DNA from: Puccinia triticina
Taxonomy: Eukaryota; Basidiomycota; Pucciniomycetes; Pucciniales; Pucciniaceae
NCBI RefSeq assembly: GCF_026914185.1
Contig: NC_070565.1
Coordinates: 5,766,001 to 5,830,000 of the forward strand
Direction: 5' to 3'
Length of the DNA stretch: 64,000 nucleotides
Of this stretch, positions 10,714 to 20,465 are shown piece by piece. Made by a program: the position numbers and the translations under genes. A model generated the notes under the pieces. The model saw only the letters and a list, made by a program, of their open reading frames with translations, was not told the DNA's origin and ran no database searches. The first letter of the stretch is position 1. Every line of letters starts with the position of its first letter.

Positions 10714-11458
10714 CAGTCCGCAGACAACACCCAACCTCCGCCTCCTCATGCTGCTCATCCTCATCCACCATCTCCTCAGCAACAACAACATACCACCACC
10801 CCAAAACAACACCCATCCAGCCATCCCCCCGCCTCAGACCCACACCCGACATCCCGCCAGCCCCACGCCTCAGAACAACAGCCGACATCCAGCCATCCCC
10901 ACGCCTCAGAACAACAGCCGAGCCCCCCGCCATCCCCACCCCGCCCATCCCCGCCGACCGGCCCGCGCCCGACACCCACGACAGCGCCCGAGTGAACCGC
11001 AAGGTGGGCGCCCCCCCGCATCCATCCACCGCCCCGCCGCTGACCCGCTCTCTCTCTGCATCCAGATCCTTGACCTCGAGATCAGCAATGCGTCGCTCCT
11101 GGCCATCAACGGCGCGCTGGAGCGGACCAAGGCCAAGCAGCAGGCCGAGCTGCGCGCGCTGAAGGCCCGGCTGCCGCTGGCCGTCGCCGACCCCGGCCCT
11201 GCCAGTGCGTCGGCCGACGACGACGAGGAGGAGGAGTCGCTCGAGAGCCTCGGCGCCAACGACCCCCGCTTCGCCGAGCTCGTCGCCGCCATCCATGCCC
11301 TCATCCACTCCGCCTCCGCCGCCCTCGTCGCCCAGCCCCCGTCGCCACCCGCCGACGCCCCGCCCCAGCCCGACGCCCACAAACCCCCACCCGGCCGCAC
11401 TAAGGTCCTCAACCCGCTCGAGATCGAGCAGCGCAGACTCAAGGCGCCCTCCGACTGA
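10521..11458 (+). CDS. Low-complexity coiled-coil protein, polyQ, conserved LEISN-type motif
   Basis: Two exons, 10521-11003 and 11066-11458, joined in phase 0, predict 291 aa. Exon 1 encodes a Pro run, a Gln tract of roughly 20 residues (CAG/CAA mixture at 10635-10710) and repeats of the type PSPRLRTTAD. Exon 2 starts ILDLEISNASLLAINGALE and continues as a Lys/Arg/Ala coiled coil, then an acidic DDDEEEE stretch and a Pro-rich tail. The LEISNASLL..N..LE signature resembles a short coiled-coil segment I associate with uncharacterised fungal proteins. Function is unknown. Long antisense Cys/Val-rich frames here are artefacts of the repeats. The exon-1 start is less certain than exon 2. Confidence 0.65.
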
Positions 11459-12841
11459 CTGCCCCCCCCCCCCCCCCCCCCTCATCTGCTCTGCCACCTG
11501 TGTATCCCTAATCATCCATCCATCGGCCCTGCTTTATATATCCTGCCCGCCTCCCAGAGACACGGCGGAACGCAAATGGACCCGTGCCTCTCGCCGTACA
11601 ATCGTCTTCTTCCCTGCTGTGTGTGCTTCGCCCGCGTGTACTTGTGTCTCATTAGCTCCCCCCCCCATTCCTATTGTCTATGTGTGTGTGTGTGTGTGTG
11701 TTTATCCCGGAGGAGAGTCCTCGTTCTTCTCAGTAACTTATGCAGTATACGGTACACCCGCATCCCACGATCTCCAATCACCCAACGCTTGGCCCAATCG
11801 CACTGCAACTGATACCGGCGCCACGGGGCTTGGCCGCTGTTTGTGCATGGTCTGTTCCTGACTAACAACACTTAAATATGCAGATCGTTCCAGGGCAGCA
11901 CACACAAGCTTGAGTGCGCAAAGTTCGACAGGCACAATGCTGTCTCACAGCATTGGACCCGTGTTGTACAGGGGGTACACCACACCCCTTTTGGACCATA
12001 GAAACTCAACCAACCAACTTCAACTCACTAGTAGTGGTGAGATGGTTGAAAATAGTCTTCAAAACACAAATATGAAACGATAAAAACAAAAATCAAAGGT
12101 ATTGTGTTTGGAATAATTCTTGGAAGTTTGGGTGATCCCTCATCACAAAAAACACCAACTTCACTTGATGTATGCCACAAATGGGGTGCACTCACAGATT
12201 CTACTCATGTCCAGCTACCAGTGCCTCCAAGACCCCAAAAGTCTAGCTTTTGAACTTTCCGGTGCAGAACGGATTTCGGAATAAGGGTCCAAGCTTTTTT
12301 CAAAACATGTTATGTAATTTACGAAAATTAAACCAAAAAATGCAATAATTTTCTCAAAAGATTTTGAAGGTTGAGGAATGTTGATAGTATGGGATCTCAA
12401 ATGAATGATGATAAGTAAAAAAATTAGAAAAAAAAATTGATTGTATGTGGTTTAAAAGATGTGTGGAGTGAGTCATTCATCTGCATACCTGGCATTCTGG
12501 GACTGTGATGTCCCCATTTTGACTGCAGATTGTCCACCCACCACGCCAAACCTTTTTTGGGCCACATTATTTTCATTCATTATCACTCTTTTCATGTTCC
12601 ATTCTTGCTTTCTGTCTGTTCACCTTTCTCTGAAAAAGGGAATTTATAAGCTTGCAAGAAAAACTGATTGTGTTTTTTCAACTTTTTTTTTTAAAAAAAA
12701 TCACAACTTGGTTTTTTTTCATTTTTATTTTCTCATATTCATCGTTGTAAGCCTATTTTGAACCATCTCGCTGGAAGGAATGACTTGAAGTCGGTGGGGG
12801 GGAGATTCTAGAGTCCAAAAAGGTGTGGTGGATAGAATTGT
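11459..12841. other. 3' flank and unannotated AT-rich DNA
   Basis: It begins with a run of about 19 C (11463-11481) just after the coiled-coil stop and a (TG)n microsatellite at about 11682-11700. Beyond that I see only short frames and no domain. Confidence 0.5.
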
Positions 12842-12985
12842 CTACCCACTGTGCAGTGAGTTATCTAATGTTTTTGCCACCCCATTTTTCAAGCCAGAAG
12901 CTCGAGCCACAGACTTCAAGTCATGAGATTGGCTACAGGGGTGGAAAAGAAGTTCCCAAGAGTGATCATGAATAATAATAATAAA
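12842..12985 (+). repeat. Dispersed 120-bp repeat, copy 2
   Basis: It carries the blocks GTTATCTAATGTTTTTG, CCCCATTTTTCAAG, ACTTCAAGTCATGAGATTGG and GGGGTGGAAAAGAAGTTCCC. These are collinear with 43016-43130 and with the reverse complement of 2669-2786. Confidence 0.75.
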
Positions 12986-14281
12986 AAAGTGAAAACTGTT
13001 GTGACATAGCAGTAGTACTTGACTGCAACACATGTCACAGATATGTAGATAGACTATTTAGTATGATTTCCTTCCTTCATTAGTAAATCATTCATTCTTC
13101 TGAGCTCTCACCACAACAGGCTATGAGCCTCTCACTAGAGTAGCTTGTAAAAAAAAATTATATCACCCGTAGCCAGTCAAAGGACAAGCAATCTGATAAA
13201 TTTCAATCTAGATTGCTGTCAAATAAGAACCAGACTAAAGAAAAACAAGATCAGAAGGATGAGGGATGATGGAAAACAACTAGAAAGGGAAAGAGGAATT
13301 TACCACCACTGTAGAATTTTCAAGATCAATAAACAACCAAGGACACTAGGAAGGAGAATGGGAACAAGGACACTGAGGAAAAGGAAGAATAGATAAAAGA
13401 AAAGGAATCAGCCCAGAAAGGGAGTCTTGAGGTTTTTGTTGTTCTTTTCTCACCAAATTGAGCATGGAGCCGTTCCGGAGAGTGATTGAATACTTGAGCG
13501 AGGTTGAGAGATGAGATAGAGATTTGTCTGGAGAGAGGTCAAGACGTATGGGTATTTGAGGAAAAGGTTCTTGAGCGAGGTTGAGACAGAGGATCAATGG
13601 AAGGAAAGGGAAAGTCAAAGAGATGGGGATGAAAGGGACATCAAGGAGCAAGGGAGTCTGTGAGTGACAAGTTCAAAAAGATTCTATTTCTTAGTCAGCC
13701 CTTTCACAGGGCTTTCACAGCGGTGAAAACTCAACACAATAATCACATCAGGAGTCCTCCATCAAGGACAAGCTTAGTAGTCACCCATTGACAAACATTG
13801 GTAGTCTGCCAGCAAGCCCCCGATTTCTTTTCTCTTCTTCCCTTACACCAATCTCCCCTCACATACCGGAATCTATATCTACTTCAACACCCACATCAAA
13901 AACAGATAGGCATTGTAATAAACGCTTGGGAGCTTTAAGCACGGCTATAGTTAGAAGATCCATACTACATGCAAAGCCATTGCCCACAGCATCCTTCATT
14001 TTTATTTCCATAGTGTTAGATTTTCAGACATGTCAGTGTGATCAAAGGAGAATGTGGATGGGATTTTGAAAGAGGGGCTGGGGACTTGAATTCTCTTGAG
14101 GACTTCTTCAAGGTGTTCAACAGAAGAATGTGCTCTGACTTAATGATTTATTACTATGACGTCAGAGTAACACTTGAACTAGAATAACCTGTCACACTTG
14201 TGACAGCTACAATACAGCTTTAGGAGAGAACTACATGTCTCAAACAGTAAAGAAGTTTTAATAGATCTGTATGTCTAGAAA
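12986..14281. other. No gene recognised
   Basis: Frames of 93-101 codons occur (13346-13651 minus, 13788-14069 plus) but neither shows a domain, signal peptide or splice context. Confidence 0.4.
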
Positions 14282-14581
14282 TTAAGAGCTACAAGTCTTA
14301 ATCCAAGTTTATTAAATTCACAAAAACATGGAAAAAAAGATATAAGATTTGGTGTGCAGCCACATGATGGCCACTGTTGAAAAGATTACCCCCGGACACT
14401 GTGTGCCATGGATAGACCCTCCAGCTTGTGACAGTGCAACAAGCAAAAAAGGGCCAGCATTTTTTATTCTCAAGCAGGGGCCTATCCAAGCGAAGTAGGG
14501 GGCCTGCAGGGAGGGGCCAGGACAAAACTGGAACCCCTGGGGGGATATTTGACAGCAGCTCCCCCTCCTTATATATCAGCC
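14282..14581 (-). repeat. Dispersed LTR-like repeat, copy 2 (inverted)
   Basis: This is a reverse-oriented relative of 1690-2010. Shared blocks include GCAACAAGCAAAAAAGGGCC, CCAGCATTTTTTA and CCCTGCAGGCCCCCTAC (as its complement), plus TTTATTAAATTCACAAAAAC. A TATATAAGG-type box (complement of CCTTATATATC) lies at its upstream end, matching the position of the TATA in copy 1. Confidence 0.5.
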
Positions 14582-14800
14582 CATCCACAGGCGGCAAGTT
14601 GTGATTCCCTTGAAGACTCCAGCCGTATCCGGCGCCATGGCCACCATATCCTTGCCAAAGCCACGCCTCCCAGTTCCACCCATACTCAAGCTCAGCTCAT
14701 CCACAGGCGGCGAGTTGTGATTCCCTTGAAGACTCCAGCCGTATCTGGCGTCATGGCCACCATATCCTTGCCAACGCCACGCCTCCCAGTTCCACCCAAC
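14582..14800. repeat. Tandem duplication, period 116 bp
   Basis: Two nearly identical units begin CATCCACAGGCGGC at 14582 and 14698 and continue with GTTGTGATTCCCTTGAAGAC and CATGGCCACCATATCCTTGC. They differ by a few substitutions. Confidence 0.85.
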
Positions 14801-14969
14801 AAAAACCCTGCAGCTTCCCAAGCAAGCCTTGTTCTTCATGAAATGACCGTTGATAGACAATTCCGTTGTCGGATTGAATGGCCAGGCAATGGTAGTCACA
14901 ACATGAATCTTCCTGGCAATCAGCCTCAAAAAAGCCCTAGCCTATTTACACAATCCCTTGTTCAAGGGG

Positions 14970-15215
14970 CCGGGGGTCATCAAGGGGAGTAACACCACCT
15001 CTTGTTGACTCGTCCTGGTCATTGAGGGGAGTAACACCACCTCTTGATGACCCGTCCCGGTCATTGAGGGGAGTAACACCACCTCTCAACAATTGGTCCT
15101 GGTCATTGAGGTGATTAAAACATCTCTTGATGACCAGACCGGTCATCAAGGTGAACAACATCTCTCAATGACCAAACCGGTCATCAAGGTGAATAACATC
15201 TCTTGATGACTGGTG
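14970..15215. repeat. Palindromic minisatellite array 1 (42-bp period)
   Basis: The units run GGTCATTGAGGGGAG...CCTCTTGATGACC and can pair with themselves as hairpins. The period is 42 bp over the cleanest copies (15017-15100) and drifts to shorter units further right (CGGTCATCAAGGTGAATAAC). The minus strand reads through as a 14-residue repeat of the type LNDRDGSSRGGVTP. Confidence 0.85.
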
Positions 15216-15489
15216 TGTGCCGGTGTGGTGTGCCAAATGTGTTTCAAGTATCAAATCACAAAAAGTCACAGTTTAATATTGAGAAGGAGACATATTTCTA
15301 GATGTATTATTGCATAATTGAATTCTACAGGTCACTTAACCCCCAGTCACTCACTGGAACCACTAGGCTAGCTGCACTCAGTCAAAAGTTACTAGTATTA
15401 TACTGTGTTCATAAGCATAACTACATACTGTAGAGATATTTTGATAGTACATAGTATAGAATTAGACTCAAGAACATATTTATAGTGTA

Positions 15490-16170
15490 TGTAGTGGAGT
15501 GGTTTGGCTCTGCCCATGGCATGGTTCCACCTGTGGACAACTCCATGATTGTTGTTTGGCTCAACGTTGTAAACGCTGCGCTGCGCTAAAAAAAGCGGTC
15601 ATTTAGCGCAGCGCAGCGGTCACATGGCTACGTCCCAGAGGCAAGTAGCGGAAGCTGTTGAAAAAACCGCTGCGCTACTCGCTACGCGCAGCGGTTGACC
15701 GCTACCCACCCAGGGCAATTAGCGATAGCGCAGCGGAAGTGGAAATCCGCTGCGCTATCCGCTAATTTAGCGGATAGCGGAATTTAACTGCATGTTAAAC
15801 CTCTTTTAACATGATTTAGACCATTTTCTTTCTTCTTTTTCAAACCGCTGCGCTACTGCTGAAGCGCAGCGGTTCAGCGCTATGTGACCGCTTTTTTTAG
15901 CGCGCTAAAATTATCTTTTTTTTCCCAGGAAAACAAAAAGCGGTTAGCGCAGCGGTCTGGCCGCTGCGCGCAGCGTTTAGCGCAGCGGCACAAAAAACCG
16001 CTGCGCTAACCGCTTCGCTGCGCTAAAAGCAGCGCAGCTGTTACAACGTTGTTTGGCTCCACCCACGCACCACGGCATGGTTCCACCTGTGGACACCTCC
16101 AGGATTTTTGTTTGGCTCCACCCACGTACCACAGCATGGCTCCACCTGTGGAAACCTCTATAATTGTGTA
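15490..16170 (+). repeat. Tandem units of about 65 bp around TTTGGCTCCACCCACG
   Basis: Three units share GGCATGGTTCCACCTGTGGA followed by TTTGGCTC. One lies left of the element at 15563-16050 and two to its right. The element therefore interrupts a pre-existing tandem repeat. A (CCA)n-rich stretch follows at 16180-16260. Confidence 0.65.
15563..16050. mobile_element. AGCGC-rich MITE with 9-bp target duplication
   Basis: The ends are inverted repeats: AACGTTGTAAACGCTGCGC on the left and the complement of AACGTTGTAACAGCTGCGC on the right. The element is flanked by a 9-bp direct repeat GTTTGGCTC at 15554-15562 and 16051-16059. The interior is a mosaic of GCTGCGCTA / TAGCGCAGC in both orientations and has no ORF. 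A 9-bp duplication fits Mutator-type insertion (family knowledge); that assignment is inference. Confidence 0.75.
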
Positions 16171-17014
16171 GGCTACATGGACACCACCACCACAGCCACG
16201 TGGACACCATATGGGCACCACCACCACAACCACGTGGATACCATCACCACATGGACACCTGTATGGCGGTCACACCAGCAAAAATCCCTCACAAGGATCC
16301 CCACCAGCAAAATTCCCTCACATTTTACTATAAAAGGAGGACCTTTAGCCTCCTCAGTCCCAGCATGCCACTCAGGCAATCCTAACCAGAACACACATCT
16401 CACTCAGAGTTACAAGCCTCATCCACATAAATCCAGCAGTGTGATCTCAATCAAGTTGGCCATCAACATCTTTCATGCCTCAGAGTAGTTCTAAGTAGTC
16501 AAGTAGCTAGTATCACCACTTGTGCTCTTAACAAGTCAAAGTGATCTTAACCAATTTTGCTCTTAACTGAAGGTTAAGGAAGAGGGCAAAGACACTTTGA
16601 ATAGTTCACATATAACATCAGTTCTCTCAGAAGTCTTGTATCAGTTTATCTCCACTTTCATATCACAAACATATAAAACCATATAAAACATATCTTACGT
16701 TAAGACTCATTTCCATTATCTGACTCAAGGCTGCTGTAAACCACTCCAACTCCATTTCCCAAACAAAATCCAATTTCCACTGAATTCAAGTTTGATCTAG
16801 GTCTGATAAGAGACTGCTGCACATAGTTTTCTCTATCATTAGTTTGCCACAACAATAAATAAATTTGTTGTGAAGGCTCTTGTGTAGTATTGTGGAGGGG
16901 CAGGTCTTTCAAACCACCCGTAACAGTTGTAATAGCTTCTTACATCTTTGAAATATTATAACTGGTATTTCCCCCTTGCAGGACTTCCACCTGTCCCAAA
17001 GGAGTTCTCACACC
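16171..17014. other. No gene recognised
   Basis: Short frames only. The (CCA)n-derived frame at 16108-16488 is low complexity and has no supporting feature. Confidence 0.4.
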
Positions 17015-17650
17015 AGTCATCAAGCGGACTCACCCTTCTCCAGTCATCAAGGGGACTTATGACCGGTCTATACTGGCCATTGAGGGAAGTAGCACCTCCC
17101 CTCAATTACCAGTACATACCGGACATTGAGGGGTGTAGCACCTCCTCTTGATGACCAGCACACACCGGACATCAAGGGGTGTACACTACACCCCGGCCAT
17201 CAAGTGGGGTCTCCTGTTGATTGGGGTGAGTAGGCCACTTGACGGCGGGTCATTGGGTGGGATTTACCACTTGATGGCTGGTCATTGAGCGGAGAGTGTA
17301 CTCTACTTGGTGGCCGGCCATTGAGAGGAGAGTGTACTCTACTCAGAGGTTGGCGATTGAGTGGAGTGTTTCCTCTGCTCAATTGCTGGCCATTGAGGAG
17401 AGAGTGTACTCCACTCAATGGTCGGCCACCAAGTGGGGTGTGTACTTCCCCTGATTGTTGGTCATCATGTGGAGTGCAAACCCCACTCCATGGCCAGGGT
17501 GCAACGGTGCTTTACCCCCATGATGACCGGCGCAGACCGGTTATCTAGAGGAGATGTTTTTCCCCGCGATGACCGGCACGGACCGGTCATCAAGGGGTGT
17601 GTGTATGCCCCTCCATGGCCTGTCATTGAGGTGGGGTGTGTACTCCACTC
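17015..17650. repeat. Palindromic minisatellite array 2 (36-bp period)
   Basis: The units of type GGCCATTGAGAGGAGAGTGT...CTCAATGGTC are self-complementary at their ends. The period is exactly 36 bp for at least five consecutive units (17279-17458). Both strands stay open across the core as 12-residue repeats (plus SGVCTSPDCWSS-like, minus SRVHSPLNGRPP). The flanking parts are more degenerate. Confidence 0.85.
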
Positions 17651-17654
17651 AATG

Positions 17655-17975
17655 GCCAGTGGGGACTTGAGTGCACCCCAATGCACTCCATTTGGTATTT
17701 GGCAGCTGGAGTGCAAAGCCAAAATCCTTTGCTGAAAAGGTGGAGTGCTTGGGCTTGCACTCCATTTTTATTGGAGTGCATCTAGCTGCACTCCCCTATT
17801 TTGGTAAATTTTGGAGTACCCAGTTGTGTACTCCAACAAACATTGAGTGTCCATCTGGAGACTCCATGTTTTGGGAGTACAAAATCAAGGCACTCCAGCT
17901 TTTTTGGAGTGCTGGCCCCCCCAAGCCAAAAAAGTGGAGTGCACAAAGTAAAAGTTTGGAGTGCATTTAGGCTGC
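17655..17975. repeat. TGGAGTGCA-rich imperfect inverted repeat
   Basis: At least ten copies of TGGAGTGC or GCACTCCA occur in about 320 bp in both orientations. Outer parts such as AATGCACTCCATTTGG and TTGGAGTGCATTTAGG are inversely related. No ORF of note. It is likely a MITE remnant. Confidence 0.6.
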
Positions 17976-18204
17976 CCCTAAATAAATTCAGCACATCATC
18001 AAAATTTAATTGAAGGTATTTCCACAAGAAAAAAACCCCTTCACTGTCAAAGAGAGATAAAAACCAAAGGCAGGGAGCCATCTGTGTAGGGGACTATGCT
18101 TGCAGCGGCAAAGCCGCCTTGGCCTCTAGTTCTTGCATGAGGCACAGCTTGCCTTGAGCTCTTTCATCTCAACTGCAAGCAGTTTCTAGAGTTTTTCTTG
18201 CAGT

Positions 18205-18600
18205 GCGGGAGGGTTGTTTCCTCTTGATCTCCGGGACAGATCCTGTTCATTGGGAGGAATCAACCCTCTTGATGACCAGGATAGACCCTGCTCATTGAGA
18301 GGGTTGTTTCCTCTCAATGACCGGGTCCTGTCCCAGTCATCAAGAGTATTGTTTTCTCTTGATGCCCGGGTTCTGTCCCGGCCATTGAGAGGGTTGATTC
18401 CTCTCAATGACCAGGGTCTGTCCCGGTCATCAAGAGGGTTTATTCCTCCCAATGCCCAGGATCTGTCCCGGTCATCAAGAGGGTTGATTCCTCCCAATGA
18501 CCAGGACAGATCCCGGTGATCATCAAGAGGGCTGATTCCCCTTGATGACCAGGATCTGTGCTGGTCATCTCGACTCAAGGAATCAACCCCCTTGGTGACC
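18205..18600. repeat. Palindromic minisatellite array 3 (45-bp period)
   Basis: The units are of type CCCGGTCATCAAGAGGG...CAATGACCAGGATCTGT, with a 45-bp period over about eight copies. Each unit is an inverted repeat around a GATTCCTC core. Both strands remain open: plus 101 codons and minus 149 codons, each a 15-residue repeat (minus type LDDRDRSWALGGINP). I do not regard either frame as a proven gene. Confidence 0.85.
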
Positions 18601-18604
18601 ATAA

Positions 18605-19140
18605 CAGCGGGTACCCGGGTACCTGGAAGACCCACCTCCCTTGGGTACAGCCATGTTAGAAAAGCTTGCCGGCTCGTGTGGCTGAAACAATTTCAGCATT
18701 TCAGCCACAGGCCTGTACAGCTTCACTGTACAGGCAGACAAAGCCCGTTCGGGCAGCCGGTTTTGCTTGACATGGGTGCTGGGCCAGGCGAGGGGCAAGG
18801 GAGGCAGGAGCGGCAAAGGGCCAGATTGAAGTAAAATCGCTCCAGGAATCTAATGGTGGGGCCCTCAAGGCACCAAAGTGGAAAACAAAGAAACCAGGTT
18901 TTTTCTTCCGATGGCATTCCTGACATACAGGAGCCATACAGACTTTGAGGCTGAAATCAGCAGCCCAAAAGCAAGCTTTTCTAACATGGCTGTATTTTTG
19001 GCGGATATCCGGGTACCTGCAGGTGCTTTTTTGCCCAAAATGCCGCACCCAGACCTGTACACGGCACCCGCGGGCGGGTACCCAACACTAGGTCGCGGGT
19101 ACCTGCCCACAGGTGCCAGGTACCCACCCGCGGGTCCTGA
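18605..19140. repeat. GGGTACC-rich element with inverted arms
   Basis: The left part reads GGGTACAGCCATGTTAGAAA then AGCTTGC. The right part reads GCAAGCTTTTCTAACATGGC, its complement. Both sides carry clusters of GGGTACC / GCGGGTAC, densest at 19070-19135. The interior of about 300 bp has no recognisable gene. Confidence 0.6.
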
Positions 19141-19145
19141 CGGCA

Positions 19146-19411
19146 ATCTTTAACATACACTGCGGAACTGAAATTAACTCTTGGACTCAGGTTGAATTTA
19201 TTAGAAATACTGTTGGAGATGAGATTTAGCTGGGATCCAGAATCAACAAGCCGCTTTGCCAGGGACTCATCTTCTCTGACAAGGCAAGATACATAACCCA
19301 ATGGGCAAGCATACAAATTGAAGTCCATGGGAGGGACTTATGCCATATCCGTGAAATTTGCCTGAGAGAAATGCCAATAATTCTTACTTTTTTATGATAA
19401 GGCCCCTGCAC
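19146..19411 (-). pseudogene. Ty3/Gypsy protease fragment
   Basis: The minus strand encodes YACPLGYVSC followed by RLVDSGSQLNLIS. This is collinear with the retropepsin region of the Gypsy element at the right end of the window (HYACPLGYVAV, ALLDNGSQVNLLP). The D-S-G catalytic triplet is present here. Homology fades on both sides, and no RT or gag is attached. It is an isolated, decayed fragment. Confidence 0.75.
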
Positions 19412-19629
19412 GGTGCTTTCTTGGTGTAATCACCCTCTACATTTACACTTATACTCATCAGATGCCTGGCCATCTCCCGCCAACTTTTGCGCATTTTTCT
19501 CCTTCCCAAACCCAAGATACAAGGTGTGTAGTAAACAAAAATTCCCTCCTGGCAAAAACAGTCAAAGTATACCTGTTTTTCAAATGAGCTCCCTTGGAAT
19601 CTTGATTGAACAGGCTCGAATCAAATCTG

Positions 19630-20465
19630 GGCCGCTATGCTAAACTACGCTATTTTATCCCTACAGTTTAGCATAGTGGCAGAAAGCACCAGGCTTTTTT
19701 GAATAGCGTTAGCGCGCTGTTAGCGCCGCTACACTGCGCTAATTTTCAGTGGTGCTAACAGCAAACCAATTTTTGTTTAGTGTTAGTGCTCCAATACAGC
19801 CGCTACGCTGTGCTACGTTGCACTAAGGCGCTTTTAGCTGGAAAAAGGTCTTATTTGCCGCGAAAAGCGCTGTAGCGCAGCGTAGCGCGCGCTCTTTTGC
19901 GCCATGCGTACTTAGGCCCCGTTTGGCACCAATATAATTATAGGTGATATAATCGCTGATTAATTCAATAAAAAATAGAAAATTCAACATAAAGCCTCCA
20001 AATTTTTTTTGTAGGTAACCTACAGTGCTGGTCTCTTCAACTGTGAACCCAGAATCAACTTATCCAGCCATCTTCAGCACCATAATACCAATATATCACT
20101 TCATATTGGTCAAAAGTGATATAATGGTATTATGGTGCTGAAGATGGCTGAATCAGTTGATTCTGGGTTCACAGTTGAAGAGACCAGCACTGTAGGTTGC
20201 CTACAAAAAAAAATTTGGAGGCTTTATGTTGAATTTTCTATTTTTTATTGAATTAATCAGCGATTATATCACCTATAATTATATCGGTGCCAAAAGGGGC
20301 CTTAGTGTTAGCGCAATTGCGCGCATCTGCGCTAACGCTACACTAAAAGCAAAAATAGCTTTGCACCCTGTGCACGTAGCGTTAGCGCAGATGCGCGTGA
20401 TTGCACCAATGCTATGCTAAAAATTATACGCTACGCTAACAGCTATAGTTAGCATAGCTGACCCA
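19630..20465. repeat. GCGCTA-rich element split by a MITE
   Basis: Segments 19630-19911 and 20305-20465 are mosaics of GCGCTAAC / GTTAGCGC and TAGCATAG, with GCTATGCTAAACTACG near the left end and GTTAGCATAGC near the right. The style resembles the element at 15563-16050. The MITE at 19915-20301 separates the two halves. Confidence 0.6.
19915..20301. mobile_element. Tourist/Harbinger-like MITE, 387 bp, TTA target duplication
   Basis: The element starts GGCCCCGTTTGGCACCAATA and ends GGTGCCAAAAGGGGCC. It is flanked by TTA at 19912-19914 and 20302-20304. The arms of about 180 bp are nearly perfect inverted copies, and the centre pairs CCATAATACCA with TGGTATTATGG. No ORF survives in either frame. 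The GGCCCCGTTTGG-like terminus plus TTA duplication is typical of PIF/Harbinger-derived MITEs (family knowledge). Confidence 0.85.

Noticed and set aside
10421..11515. 364-codon minus-strand frame with long Cys and Val/Gly runs
   Set aside because: It is the antisense reading of the CAG/CAA, Pro and Glu-rich exons of the plus-strand gene; repeats keep all frames open and no domain is present.
15563..16050. rDNA or structured ncRNA from dense GC hairpins
   Set aside because: Inverted ends and a 9-bp target duplication show a mobile element; no rRNA signature is seen.
16108..16488. 126-codon His/Thr-rich frame
   Set aside because: It is driven by a (CCA)n repeat without start context or domain.
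18205..18600. Repeat array resembling a CRISPR array
   Set aside because: Units are self-complementary tandem repeats with no constant spacer pattern, and the genome is clearly eukaryotic.
18186..18635. Repeat protein gene in minisatellite array 3
   Set aside because: Both strands are open at once because the period is a multiple of three; no start context, domain or splice site supports either. Kept as a finding, not as a CDS.
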